Assembly (NCBI RefSeq): GCF_001717585.1
Contig: NZ_CP017042.1
Location: 124,001 to 188,000, forward strand
DNA length: 64,000 nt
From: Selenomonas sp. oral taxon 920
Lineage (GTDB): Bacteria; Bacillota; Negativicutes; Selenomonadales; Selenomonadaceae
Reading direction: 5' to 3'
The position numbers and the translations under genes are program-made. The notes under the pieces were generated by a model that saw only the letters and a program-made list of their open reading frames with translations, ran no database searches and was not told the origin of the DNA. This document shows, in pieces, positions 50,793 to 59,294 of the stretch; the stretch's first letter is position 1, and each line of letters starts with the position of its first letter.

Positions 50793-50846
50793 GTGACTGA
50801 CATGGGACATTATAACGCGCCGATGAGAAAAATGCAAGCGGTTTTT

Positions 50847-52604
50847 TCACCGCATCTCCCGCAGTACATCTGCCGCGATCTGAGGCGCGGTGAGGTGATA
50901 CGTGCGTGCAAGCTCATCGGGTTTGTAACGGTTGAAGAACTGTTTCGGCAGCCCGTAGTTCATGACGCGTACGCCTCCCTTCTCTCCATAGAAGGACGAC
51001 ACCTTCTGACCAAAACCGCCCTCTACAATCCCGTCCTCGAGGGTGAGGATGAGGCTGTGGTTCTTGGCGAGGGAGTTGAGCAGCGCCGTGTCCAGTCCCG
51101 AGAGGTAGAGAGGGTTCACGACGGTCGCGCGGATTCCCTTGCGTGCGAGTTCGTCTGCCGCCTCGGATGCGAGTACGGCGAAGTTGCCGACGCCGATGAG
51201 AAGGACGTCCGCCCCCTCGCGCACAACGATGGACTTGTTCAGATCGCCGTAGTCCGTACGTACGGGATAGGGGTTTTCTGTGCAGCCTGAGAAGGGCATG
51301 CGAATCATGACAGGGTGCTCGGTTTGCTCCACCGCCCACCGCAGGACGGCGATGTGCTCCTCCACGCTCGTCGGCGCAAGGTAGACGAGATTCGGGATGT
51401 TTGAGAAGATTGAGATATCGTAGAAGCCGAGGTGCGTCACGTCGGTCGAGCGGTAGAGCGACGTGCCCGTTGCGAGAAAGACGGCGGGGCTGCGGTTGAC
51501 ACAGACATCCTGCGCCATCTGGTCATAGGTGCGCTGAAAGAAGCTGCTGTACGTGCCGAAGATCGGCCGCGCACCGCCGCGCGCCAGTCCCGATGCCATC
51601 GCGACGGCGTGTTCCTCGGCGATGCCTACGTCGACGTACTGCCTGCCGAGCGCGGTACGGTCGGCAGGCGAGAGGTTGATGCCGCCGACAATGCCCGCCG
51701 AGAGATAGACGAAGTTCGGATTCTTCCGCGCGGTTTCGAGCACAAAGTCAACCGTTGCGGCAGCATACGGATCGGGTACAGTGGCCTTCTTGGCGATGCC
51801 GCTCTCGATATGAAAGGGGGCGTGACGGTGCCAGCCCTCAGGATCGTCCTCGGCGAAGGAGAGCCCCTTTCCCTTGTGCGTGACGATATGAACGACAACG
51901 GGCTTTGTCGTATCCTTGACCTCGGAGAACGCGGCGATCAGTGCCTCCGTGTCATTGCCGTCTGCGACGTAGCGGTAGGAGAGACCCATTGCGCGAAAGA
52001 GATTGTCGGGGGCTGTCCCGCCCGTCTCGCGCAGCTCTCTGAATTTACGGTACATCCCGCCGTGGTTCTCGGAGATGGACTGGTCGTTGTCGTTGAACAC
52101 GATGATAAAGTTCGTCCCAAGCTCGCCGACGGTATTCAGCCCCTCGAGTGCCTCGCCGCCCGACATGGAGCCGTCGCCGATCAGGGCGACGATATTTTCT
52201 GAGCCGCCCGCAAGATCGCGTGCCTTCGCAAGTCCGGAGGCGAGGCTGATCGCGGTCGATGTGTGCCCGATGTTGAAGATGTCGTGTGTGCTTTCGTCTG
52301 TATTTGTAAAGCCGGAGACATCGCTGTACTGCGCCTCGTCTATGTACGCATGGGCGCGTCCTGTGAGCATTTTGTGCGGGTAGCACTGGTGGGACACATC
52401 GAAGACGATCTTGTCGCGCGGGGAATCAAAGACCGTGTGGAGTGCGATGGTCGCCTCGATGATGCCGAGGTTCGGACCGATGTGCCCGCCGATACAGCTC
52501 GTGCGCCGGATGAGCGCATCGCGCATCTCGCGGGCGAGGGCGCGGCGCTGCTCCGCCGTGTAGCCTCGCATGTCCGCAGGTTCGTGGATCGTTTCAAGAT
52601 ACAA
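50847..52604 (-). CDS. 1-Deoxy-D-xylulose-5-phosphate synthase-like protein (copy 1)
   Basis: 585 residues, about 40 shorter than standard DXS. It has the DXS order: GGHIGPNLGIIEATIALH, DVSHQCYPHKMLTGR (standard DXS has VGHQAYPHK), thiamine-diphosphate motif GDGSMSGGEALEGLN to NDNDQSI, and the catalytic Glu in VGIAEEHAVAMASGLA. The changed residues suggest a paralogous group whose reaction may differ. It starts at a TTG (52604), chosen because GGAGGG lies eight bases upstream. An extended -10 (TGTTATAAT) is further up. Confidence 0.85.
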   Translation of the reverse strand: MYLETIHEPADMRGYTAEQRRALAREMRDALIRRTSCIGGHIGPNLGIIEATIALHTVFDSPRDKIVFDVSHQCYPHKMLTGRAHAYIDEAQYSDVSGFTNTDESTHDIFNIGHTSTAISLASGLAKARDLAGGSENIVALIGDGSMSGGEALEGLNTVGELGTNFIIVFNDNDQSISENHGGMYRKFRELRETGGTAPDNLFRAMGLSYRYVADGNDTEALIAAFSEVKDTTKPVVVHIVTHKGKGLSFAEDDPEGWHRHAPFHIESGIAKKATVPDPYAAATVDFVLETARKNPNFVYLSAGIVGGINLSPADRTALGRQYVDVGIAEEHAVAMASGLARGGARPIFGTYSSFFQRTYDQMAQDVCVNRSPAVFLATGTSLYRSTDVTHLGFYDISIFSNIPNLVYLAPTSVEEHIAVLRWAVEQTEHPVMIRMPFSGCTENPYPVRTDYGDLNKSIVVREGADVLLIGVGNFAVLASEAADELARKGIRATVVNPLYLSGLDTALLNSLAKNHSLILTLEDGIVEGGFGQKVSSFYGEKGGVRVMNYGLPKQFFNRYKPDELARTYHLTAPQIAADVLREMR

Positions 52605-52711
52605 GGGGAAAGCCCTCCATTGACATATGATAATACTCGGGTCTCATTATAACATAAATTCTAACAAAACGCCGATAAAATTCAAAACGTTCCGCACATA
52701 GGCAGACAAAA

Positions 52712-52736
52712 ACCTCGGAGCGCGTGGCTCCGAGGT
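52712..52736 (-). terminator. Terminator of the quinone reductase gene
   Basis: ACCTCGGAG paired with CTCCGAGGT, followed on the minus strand by TTTTTG. Confidence 0.85.
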
Positions 52737-52752
52737 CTGTGAAACAGCGAAA

Positions 52753-53304
52753 CTACATCAGGGAGGCAATCTTTTCCGCGAGGCGTTTTGCATGCGCGTG
52801 CGACACGGCTGTCATATCGGCGGCGCGCGCGGGATCGGTGCGGTCGGCGTAGGAGACACCGCCCGTGTAGACATAGCCCTCGTAGATCATGCCCGTGAGC
52901 CCTGCCGTCTGAACAAAGCGTCCCGTCAGCGCATCCACGGGGAATGCCGCGTCATATGCGCTCTCAGGTGCGCCCGTGGTAAAGGACAGCACGAGTTTCT
53001 TGCCCACGAGTGCCTTGCCCTGCGAGCCGTGCGAGAAGCCGCGCACGAAGACATCCTCCATCCACTTTGCGAGCAGTGCCGGCATGCTGTACCAGAAGAT
53101 CGGGAACTGCAGAACGATGATGTCCGCATTCCGGAGTTTGTCCTGCTCCGCCGGAACGTCGATGCGGTAGTCCGGATAGAGCGCACTGAGGTCGTCGATG
53201 ACGGCGCTTGGCAGCTGCTTCGCCAGATCGGCGAGGATGATCTTGTTCGCGAATGAGTCGCTTGCGAGGTCGGGATGTCCTGAGACGATGAGAACGTTTT
53301 TCAT
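52753..53304 (-). CDS. NAD(P)H-quinone oxidoreductase, flavodoxin fold
   Basis: 183 residues of the KefF/MdaB type. VLIVSGHPDLASDSFANK at the N-terminus binds the flavin phosphate, IVLQFPIFWYSMPALLAKW is the conserved family core, and LSFTTGAPESAY follows. It would reduce quinones or other acceptors by two electrons. It begins three bases after the stop of DXS-like copy 2, so it is cotranscribed with it. AAAGGA precedes the ATG. Confidence 0.88.
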   Translation of the reverse strand: MKNVLIVSGHPDLASDSFANKIILADLAKQLPSAVIDDLSALYPDYRIDVPAEQDKLRNADIIVLQFPIFWYSMPALLAKWMEDVFVRGFSHGSQGKALVGKKLVLSFTTGAPESAYDAAFPVDALTGRFVQTAGLTGMIYEGYVYTGGVSYADRTDPARAADMTAVSHAHAKRLAEKIASLM

Positions 53305-53307
53305 AGA

Positions 53308-55065
53308 TTATCCTTTCAATGCAAAGAGCGTATCCGCTGCGATCTGTTCGGCAGTGAGGTGATACTCCCGTGCGAGTTCGGATGCACTGTAGCGGTCGTG
53401 GAACTCCTTTGAGAGCCCGCAGCAGCGTACCCGGATATGTGCGTTCATGCCGTAGTACGCGGCGATCTTCTGCCCGAAGCCGCCGTCGAGGATGCCGTCC
53501 TCGAGTGTGAGGATGAGGCGGTGCTTTTCCTTGAGACGGTCAAGGAGGATGGTGTCGAGACCCGAGAGAAAGATCGGATTGACGACGGTCGCGTGAATGC
53601 CCTCCGCCTCGAGCTGTACGGCGGCAGCGCTTGCAAGAGCTGCAAAATTGCCGGCCCCGATCAGTGCGACCTCCGCGCCCTCCTGTACGACCTGATACTT
53701 GTTGAGGTCGCTGTAGTCTGTGCGCACGGCATAGGGGCTCTCCTCATACCCGCCGACCGGCATGCGGATCATAACGGGATGCGCCGTCTGCGTGACCGAC
53801 CAGCGCAGTACCTCCTTGTACTCGTCGAGGCTCGCGGGTGCGAGGAAGACGAGGTTCGGGATGTTCGCAAAGATGGGGATGTCGAAGAAGCCGAGGTGCG
53901 TCACATCGTTCATATAGTAGAGCGACGCGCCGACGGAGAGGAAGACAGCGGGGCTGTTGTTGATCGCGACATCCTGCGCCATCTGATCGTAGACGCGCTG
54001 AAAGAATGTGCTGTACGTGCCGAAGATCGGGCGTGCGCCGCCGCGTGCGAGCCCAGATGCCATTGCGACCGCGTGCTCCTCGGCGATGCCCACATCGACA
54101 TAGTGACTGCCGAGCTCCGCGCGATCCTTGGGTGAGAGTCCGATGCCGCCCATCGTGCCGGCCGCGAGAAAGACGAAGTTCGGATTCGTCTTTGCCTGCT
54201 CTTTGAGGAAGTCCTTGGTCGCCTCCTGATACGGGTCGGTGTACGGATGCTTCAGCGCACCCGTCTCAATGTCGAATGCGGACCGATAGTGCCACGTCTC
54301 TGGGTCTTCCTCGGCGAACTTGTAACCCTTGCCCTTCTGCGTTACGATGTGGACGACAACGGGCTTCGCCGTATCCTTGACCTCAGAGAATGCCGCGATC
54401 AGTGCCTCGCAGTCGTTGCCGTCTGCGACGCAGCGGTAGTCGAGGCCCATCGCGCGGAAGAGGTTGTCGCCCTCCTTGCCGCCGCTCTCGCGCAGCTCTT
54501 TGAACGCGCGATACATCCCACCGTGGTTCTCCGCAATCGATCGATCGTTGTCGTTGAACACGATGATGAAGTTCGTGCCCATCTCGCCGACGACGTTCAG
54601 TCCCTCGAGCGCCTCACCGCCCGAGAGGGAGCCGTCGCCGATGAGCGCAATGATATTCTCCCTGCGTCCCGCGAGGTCGCGTGCCTTGGCGAGTCCCGAG
54701 GCAAGGCTGATCGAGGTGGACGTGTGCCCGACGTTGAAGAAGTCGTGCGGGCTCTCCTCTGGATTCGTGTAGCCCGACACCTCGCCGTATTTGTCCTCGT
54801 CGATGTATGCCTCCACGCGCCCCGTCAGCATCTTGTGCGGGTAGCACTGGTGCGACACATCGTAGACGATCTTGTCCGTGGGCGAGTCAAAGACCGTATG
54901 CAGCGCGATGATCGTCTCGACGATGCCGAAGTCCGGGCCGAAGTGCCCGCCGTGAACGCTCGCGCGTTTGAGGAGTGCGCCGCGCATCTCCTCGGCGAGC
55001 GCCTTGCGCTCCGCTGCGCCGTACCCCTTGATATCGGCGGGTGATGTGATTTTTTCCAGATACAT
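53308..55065 (-). CDS. 1-Deoxy-D-xylulose-5-phosphate synthase-like protein (copy 2)
   Basis: 585 residues, exactly the length of copy 1 and alike throughout: GGHFGPDFGIVETIIALH, DVSHQCYPHKMLTGR, GDGSLSGGEALEGLN, NDNDRSIAENHGGMY, VGIAEEHAVAMASGLA. It shares the VSHQCY variant. Tandem duplication followed by divergence is likely. The ATG at 55065 has AAAGGGGG upstream. First gene of the operon 55065-52753. Confidence 0.86.
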   Translation of the reverse strand: MYLEKITSPADIKGYGAAERKALAEEMRGALLKRASVHGGHFGPDFGIVETIIALHTVFDSPTDKIVYDVSHQCYPHKMLTGRVEAYIDEDKYGEVSGYTNPEESPHDFFNVGHTSTSISLASGLAKARDLAGRRENIIALIGDGSLSGGEALEGLNVVGEMGTNFIIVFNDNDRSIAENHGGMYRAFKELRESGGKEGDNLFRAMGLDYRCVADGNDCEALIAAFSEVKDTAKPVVVHIVTQKGKGYKFAEEDPETWHYRSAFDIETGALKHPYTDPYQEATKDFLKEQAKTNPNFVFLAAGTMGGIGLSPKDRAELGSHYVDVGIAEEHAVAMASGLARGGARPIFGTYSTFFQRVYDQMAQDVAINNSPAVFLSVGASLYYMNDVTHLGFFDIPIFANIPNLVFLAPASLDEYKEVLRWSVTQTAHPVMIRMPVGGYEESPYAVRTDYSDLNKYQVVQEGAEVALIGAGNFAALASAAAVQLEAEGIHATVVNPIFLSGLDTILLDRLKEKHRLILTLEDGILDGGFGQKIAAYYGMNAHIRVRCCGLSKEFHDRYSASELAREYHLTAEQIAADTLFALKG

Positions 55066-55107
55066 AGAGATCCCCCTTTGCCGTATGCTTTCCATTTCCC
55101 TAAGCGA

Positions 55108-55138
55108 ATTATATCACCGAAATATATGTGAATGTCAA
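55108..55138 (-). promoter_or_regulatory. Promoter of the DXS-like operon
   Basis: TTGACA (55138-55133), 19 bases with TGA before the -10 (extended), TATAAT (55113-55108). Confidence 0.6.
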
Positions 55139-55225
55139 GGAGCGTAGCAAATGCAACGGATTATTTTCAGCAAAGCGTGGTAGAGTAGGTGCTCCGATAA
55201 AAAACATTTTGATGGGGGATATATA

Positions 55226-55789
55226 ATGAAGGAATGCAAGATGAAGGACAGCCGCATCGTCATCAGTGAGGTCATGATGCCGAGTCAGGCGAACCCGAAC
55301 GGGAACGTGCACGGCGGCGAGATTATGAAGCTGATGGACTCAGCGGCGTACGCGGCGGCGCGGCGCTATGCGCGCTCGAACGTCGTCACAGCGCGCGTGG
55401 ACGAGCTCGAGTTCCACCTGCCGATCCGCATCGGCGACCTTGTCGTTGTGACGGCAGACATTGTCTATGTCGGACACAGCTCGATGGAGGTCGCCGTCAA
55501 CGTCATCGTCGAGGATCTGGACGACGGCGGCGATCCGCAGCTCGGCCTCTCGGCGTACTTCACCATGGTCGCGCTGGACCGCAACGCACGGCCGAAGTCC
55601 GTGCCGCCGCTCACGCTCAATACCGAGGAGGCACGCGCCGCGTTCGAGGAGGGCAAACGCCGCTACGAGGCGCACAAGGCACGCAAGCGCGGTACCGTTA
55701 CGCCCACGGGCGGCTGCGTCTGTGATGCCATTGCGCAGCAGACAAAGGCGGCGCACACTGCACATACGGCAAAAGAAGTGAAGAAGTAG
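55226..55789 (+). CDS. Acyl-CoA thioesterase, hotdog fold
   Basis: 187 residues of the YciA/BFIT group. NPNGNVHGGEIMKLMDSAA is the active-site helix (catalytic Asp in the MDSAA turn), followed by VTARVDELEFHLPIRIGDLV and VYVGHSSMEVAVNV. It hydrolyses acyl-CoA in the cytoplasm. The last 40 residues are basic and carry a CVC motif, beyond the usual domain. GGGGGA precedes the ATG. Confidence 0.9.
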   Translation: MKECKMKDSRIVISEVMMPSQANPNGNVHGGEIMKLMDSAAYAAARRYARSNVVTARVDELEFHLPIRIGDLVVVTADIVYVGHSSMEVAVNVIVEDLDDGGDPQLGLSAYFTMVALDRNARPKSVPPLTLNTEEARAAFEEGKRRYEAHKARKRGTVTPTGGCVCDAIAQQTKAAHTAHTAKEVKK

Positions 55790-55830
55790 AAGCGTTCCTT
55801 GAAATAAGGGGGTGTTTATGCTACAATAAG

Positions 55831-56035
55831 TGCAAGACATGAACAGCAATGTGCGGAACAACGAAGGGATTCCCTATGGGGATCGTCGGCGTGCAATCGT
55901 GTCTTGCAAAAGATGCCAACAGCAATTTACCTGTCTCTTAAACAGCAGCGGGGTTCGACGACCCCGCAGGACGGGGCGGCGCGTCGCTTCCGTCCGCGGC
56001 ATCTTGTCCGTATATGTTCGCGGCTTGCCGCGGTG
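55831..56035 (+). ncRNA. Structured leader, possible Y-RNA-like RNA (predicted)
   Basis: Promoter TTGAAA (55799-55804), 17 bases, TACAAT (55822-55827). The RNA start pairs with a downstream segment in a 12-base stem with one G-U pair (55831-55842 with 55897-55908). Inside is the hairpin GATTCCC-TAT-GGGGATC (55868-55884). Next comes a T-arm-like hairpin, GCGGGG/CCCCGC around TTCGACGA (55948-55967), then CGCGG-CTTG-CCGCG (56019-56032). A closed terminal stem plus tRNA-like arms is typical of bacterial Y RNAs, and the next gene is Ro60-like. Short frames in it lack ribosome binding sites. Confidence 0.45.
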
Positions 56036-56092
56036 AATGAATTTGTCCGACACAGTGCATCTGGGTCGGGCATTTTGCGCGAAGGAGGGAGA

Positions 56093-57568
56093 ATGATGCT
56101 GGACGCGCTGAAAGAGGAGAGCAACCGAACCTATACGCGGACGGAGAACGATGCCGCGACGTATGCAAGCTCCGGTTCAGACACACTTGACTTCTTTGCG
56201 GCGGCAGGCGCGCTCCGGGAGGCAGGCGAGGCAGAGATCATCGTGCGCTTCACGCGCGCCTTTGCCGAGCATCCGACTTATGCGCTGCGCACACTCTTCT
56301 ACGCGCGTGACGTGCGCGGGGGACTCGGCGAGCGGCGGCTCTTTCGCTTGCTGCTGCGCCATCTCGCCTTCGCTGCGCCCGCATCTCTCGAAAAGAATCT
56401 GAAATTCGTTCCGGGATACGGTCGCTGGGACGATCTGCTCGTCCTCCTCGATACGCCATTGGAGGCTGCCGCTGTTCGCCTCATTCGCGCGCAGCTTGAA
56501 AAAGACCTGCGTGCCGCATGGGAGGAAAAGCCGGTCTCCCTCCTCGCGAAGTGGCTGCCGTCCGTCAATACCTCCTCGCGTGCGGCGCGTGCACAGGCGC
56601 GGCGGCTCGCGGTCCTGTTCGGGATGAGGGAGGCGGACTACCGCAGGATGCTTGTCCGTCTGCGCCGCCGCATTGCACTCATCGAGAATGCCCTGCGCAC
56701 GAGGGACTATACCTTTGACTACGCAAAGCAGCCGTCGAAGGCGATGTTCAAGTACCGCGCGGCGTTCTGGCGCAACGACGTGGAGCGGTACAAGGCGTTT
56801 CTGTCACGCGTGGAGCATGGTGAGGAGCATCTGCATACGGGAACGCTCTATCCCTATGAGATCATCCGTCCGCTCAGTGCAGCAGTGACACCGCAAATCT
56901 CGAAAGAGGAGGCGCGTACCCTTGATGTCACATGGAGTGCACTGTCCGACTATACGCATGGAGAGAATGCGCTCGTCGTGCTCGACGGCTCCGGCTCGAT
57001 GTACTGGGGCGGGAACCCCCTGCCGAGCAGCGTCGCGCTCTCGCTTGCCATCTACTTCGCCGAGCGCAATACGGGCGCGTTTCATGGGCACTTTATCACA
57101 TTTTCCCAGAACCCGCGGCTTGTCGAGATCAAGGGCGCGACGATTGTGGAGCGTGTGCACTACTGCAAAAGCTTTAACGAGGTGGCAAACACAAACCTCG
57201 AAGCTGTGTTCCGTCTCCTCCTGCGCGCAGCGGTGAAGAACCGTGTGCCGCAGGAGGAACTGCCCTCCGTGCTCTACATCATCACGGACATGGAGTTCGA
57301 TGCCTGTACCGTAGACGCGGACGTGACGAATTTTGAGCGGGCAAAGGAACTGTTCGCGGAGGCGGGCTATGCGCTGCCGCGCATCGTGTTTTGGAACGTC
57401 CAGAGCCGCAGCCGTCAACAGCCCGTCACGATGAACGAGCAGGGCGTCATGCTCGTCTCTGGCTGCAGTCCGAGCATCTTCTCTATGGTCGTCGATGGGC
57501 GCATTACCCCGTACGAGTACATGAAGCAGGTGCTGTGCGGTGAACGGTATGCGGTGATTGAGGCATAG
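56093..57568 (+). CDS. DUF2828 protein (TROVE-like helical repeats plus von Willebrand A domain)
   Basis: 491 residues. The first 270 are helical repeats (NLKFVPGYGRWDDLLVLL, VSLLAKWLPSVNTSS, AKQPSKAMFKYRAAFWRND). The C-terminal part is a vWA domain with an intact metal site (LDGSGSM, residues 297-303, NTN, and ITDMEFD) and the DUF2828 ending YALPRIVFWNVQ. The same order of domains is found in Ro60/Rsr, which binds Y RNAs and misfolded RNAs in RNA quality control. AAGGAGG lies before two ATG codons (56093 and 56096). It is preceded by a long structured leader. Confidence 0.85.
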   Translation: MMLDALKEESNRTYTRTENDAATYASSGSDTLDFFAAAGALREAGEAEIIVRFTRAFAEHPTYALRTLFYARDVRGGLGERRLFRLLLRHLAFAAPASLEKNLKFVPGYGRWDDLLVLLDTPLEAAAVRLIRAQLEKDLRAAWEEKPVSLLAKWLPSVNTSSRAARAQARRLAVLFGMREADYRRMLVRLRRRIALIENALRTRDYTFDYAKQPSKAMFKYRAAFWRNDVERYKAFLSRVEHGEEHLHTGTLYPYEIIRPLSAAVTPQISKEEARTLDVTWSALSDYTHGENALVVLDGSGSMYWGGNPLPSSVALSLAIYFAERNTGAFHGHFITFSQNPRLVEIKGATIVERVHYCKSFNEVANTNLEAVFRLLLRAAVKNRVPQEELPSVLYIITDMEFDACTVDADVTNFERAKELFAEAGYALPRIVFWNVQSRSRQQPVTMNEQGVMLVSGCSPSIFSMVVDGRITPYEYMKQVLCGERYAVIEA

Positions 57569-57578
57569 AGACGAAAGA

Positions 57579-57610
57579 AACGCAGTTCCGCGCGGGGCTG
57601 CGTTTTCTTG
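57579..57610 (+). terminator. Terminator of the DUF2828 gene
   Basis: AAACGCAG paired with CTGCGTTT, GC-rich loop, then TTCTT. Confidence 0.7.
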
Positions 57611-57620
57611 TGTGGGAAAC

Positions 57621-58109
57621 TTATTCGATTACTCCTTCGAGCGCTAGCAAATACTCCTTTTTGTCCAGTCCGCCCGCATAGCCCGTGAGGCTGCCGTCCG
57701 CTCCGATGACGCGGTGGCAGGGGATGAGGATGGAGATCGGGTTGCGTCCGACTGCGCCGCCGACCGCCTGTGCAGACATGCGTTTCCCCGTGTCTTCTTC
57801 GAGGCGGTGTGCGATCGCGCCATAGGTCGTCGTCTCGCCGTACGGGATCGTCCGCAGGATCGCCCACACCGCCTGTTGGAACGCCGTGCCTGTAGGATTG
57901 AGCGCAGGGCTGAAGTCCGGCTCCCTGCCGGCGAAATACAAATCGAGCCAACGCATGGCCTCTCCAAATACGGGGAGGTCTTTTTTGCGTGCCGTCGAAA
58001 GATCGGGGAAATCCCTCTCCCCGTCGAAGTACAGCCCCGCGAGTGCCATGCCGTCACTCGCGAGCGTGATCCCGCCGAGCGGGGAGGCGTAGTGTGCTGT
58101 GTAGATCAT
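57621..58109 (-). CDS. ogt: Methylated-DNA--protein-cysteine methyltransferase
   Basis: 162 residues. The methyl acceptor is Cys131 in IPCHRVIG; AFQQAVWAILRTIPYGETTTYG is the DNA-binding helix region and AQAVGGAVGRNPI the recognition loop. It repairs O6-methylguanine by irreversible transfer to itself. ACAGGAG precedes the ATG at 58109. Confidence 0.95.
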   Translation of the reverse strand: MIYTAHYASPLGGITLASDGMALAGLYFDGERDFPDLSTARKKDLPVFGEAMRWLDLYFAGREPDFSPALNPTGTAFQQAVWAILRTIPYGETTTYGAIAHRLEEDTGKRMSAQAVGGAVGRNPISILIPCHRVIGADGSLTGYAGGLDKKEYLLALEGVIE

Positions 58110-58203
58110 GGGCGTTCTCCTGTCAGTTGATGTAGTTCTATTATAAAGGAAATCATTGTGCTGTGATAGTCCCCCGTGTGGTTTCAATCAAAATATGATA
58201 TAG

Positions 58204-58272
58204 TTAAGGAGGCACTGATAAATTCGGCCGCACCATCTTAGCGTATCTTTTTTGCCTGCTTTTTGTCGGCAA
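58204..58272. repeat. Interspersed repeat, copy 2 (truncated)
   Basis: TTAAGGAGGCACTGATAAAT and the following TCGGCCGCACCATCTTAGCG match the first half of the 58545 copy. The likeness ends near 58272. Confidence 0.6.
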
Positions 58273-58322
58273 ATATGAGATCAGGAGCGATGGGCAGCGC
58301 GTGCCTATACGGGTGAGATACG

Positions 58323-58415
58323 ATGAAAAACGTGCAGAAGAAGCCTGAAATCATCGTTTTTGCGGGACCAAACGGTTCGGGCAAGAGCACGTTTACATGG
58401 AACGCAGAGATTTGA
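58323..58415 (+). pseudogene. Zeta-toxin-like P-loop fragment
   Basis: A 30-residue frame, MKNVQKKPEIIVFAGPNGSG then KSTFTWNAEI, ends at a stop. The opening and the GPNGSGKST Walker A loop match the zeta-toxin/ATPase family, but everything after the P loop is missing. It lies between two copies of an interspersed repeat, so deletion by recombination is likely. Confidence 0.7.
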
Positions 58416-58498
58416 ATCATCGCGGGTAATTTGTGCTTTCACAGCAAGGCGTGGGCGTTTTGCCTGCGCTTTTTCAATGGTCGGCGACCATCAAGCAT

Positions 58499-58530
58499 GA
58501 AAAAGCCACCCGCATTTGGGTGGCTTTTCG
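58499..58530. terminator. Terminator-like hairpin
   Basis: AAAAGCCACCC paired with GGGTGGCTTTT, loop of six; may be the terminator of the lost zeta-like gene. Confidence 0.7.
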
Positions 58531-58544
58531 TGTGTACAAATACC

Positions 58545-58680
58545 CAAGGAAGCACTGGATAAATTCAGTCCCGTCGTCTTGGTGCATCTTTTCGATCTGC
58601 CATCGTCAATAAATCCTCCACAGAGCACCACTATGCATTCGGTTTATTTCCTTGGCAGAACAAAAAATCTGCGGCCAATC
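58545..58680. repeat. Interspersed repeat, copy 3
   Basis: AAGGAAGCACTGGATAAATT begins a 135-base unit that parallels the copy at 24747: CGTCAATAAATCCTCCACAG, ACCACTATGC, TTTATTTCCTTGGCAGAACA. Confidence 0.7.
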
Positions 58681-58708
58681 CGGAGAATTTCGTTTTATCA
58701 GAGATTCC

Positions 58709-59281
58709 TCAGATCTCAGTGCGGAAGTGGATTGCCTGGATGATGCCAGCGTCGTCGATGTCGAAGGTGAGTTCGGCGGCTTTGTCATCAAATGCGTATG
58801 TGCAGGCGGTGAGCCCGTCCTCGTTTGTCTTGGAGGAGGAGGGTTCGCCGTACATCTCTTCGATGTCCTCGTAGCTCTTTCCGACGCAGAGACCGCCGAG
58901 GGTGCGGACGCTCTTGCCCATGACATCGTAGCTCGTCACGGTCAGCGCATCGGCGTCGCGCGTGTCCTTCGCTCCTGTGACGGCGCGGAAGACGAAGGGT
59001 TCGGCACCGTTGAAGGTAAAGGTGACGAAGCGCATCCCGTCGCCTGTGAAGTCTTTCTTCTGGTAGTCGTCGGCAAGTCCTGCGCGGACGATAGCCCTGC
59101 GGGCATCAGCGAGTGTAGCTTTGCGCGGTTCCAGTCGATTCTGCTCGCCCGTAGCCGTATCATCCAGGACAAGTGTCGCTTCCCAATAGGTCATGCCGTG
59201 GGCCGATGCTGTCGCTGCGCCGAGGAGGATGCCTGCGGCAAACAGGGCGGTGCAGAGAAGACTGAGGAATCGTGTTTTCAT
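58709..59281 (-). CDS. Secreted protein of unknown function
   Basis: 190 residues with a signal peptide (about 1-27, ending ASA-H). The mature part has GMRFVTFTFNGAEPFVFRAV and a C-terminal GLCVGKSYEDIEEMYGEPSS followed by ACTYAFDDKAAELTFDIDD. The latter resembles the small BLIP/SmpA-like repeat in which a conserved G-x-s-x-x-d-v-e-x-x-[YF]-G-x-P turn occurs. Function unknown. AAAGGAG precedes the ATG. Last of a leftward run of TPM/zinc-ribbon genes, 13 bases after the TPM gene. Confidence 0.72.
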   Translation of the reverse strand: MKTRFLSLLCTALFAAGILLGAATASAHGMTYWEATLVLDDTATGEQNRLEPRKATLADARRAIVRAGLADDYQKKDFTGDGMRFVTFTFNGAEPFVFRAVTGAKDTRDADALTVTSYDVMGKSVRTLGGLCVGKSYEDIEEMYGEPSSSKTNEDGLTACTYAFDDKAAELTFDIDDAGIIQAIHFRTEI

Positions 59282-59294
59282 GATAATCACTCCT

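Noticed and set aside
50656-50850. N-terminal extension of the PPOX-family protein into the tRNA-Ala gene
   Set aside because: The extension reads through a complete tRNA; a strong ribosome binding site lies just before the ATG at 50655.
55834-56092. Short reading frames upstream of DUF2828 as an N-terminal extension of the protein
   Set aside because: The extended frame starts without a ribosome site and passes through hairpin-rich sequence; AAGGAGG directly precedes the ATG at 56093.
58316-58420. Intact zeta toxin or AAA ATPase
   Set aside because: The frame stops 30 residues in, directly after the P loop; no continuation in other frames was found.
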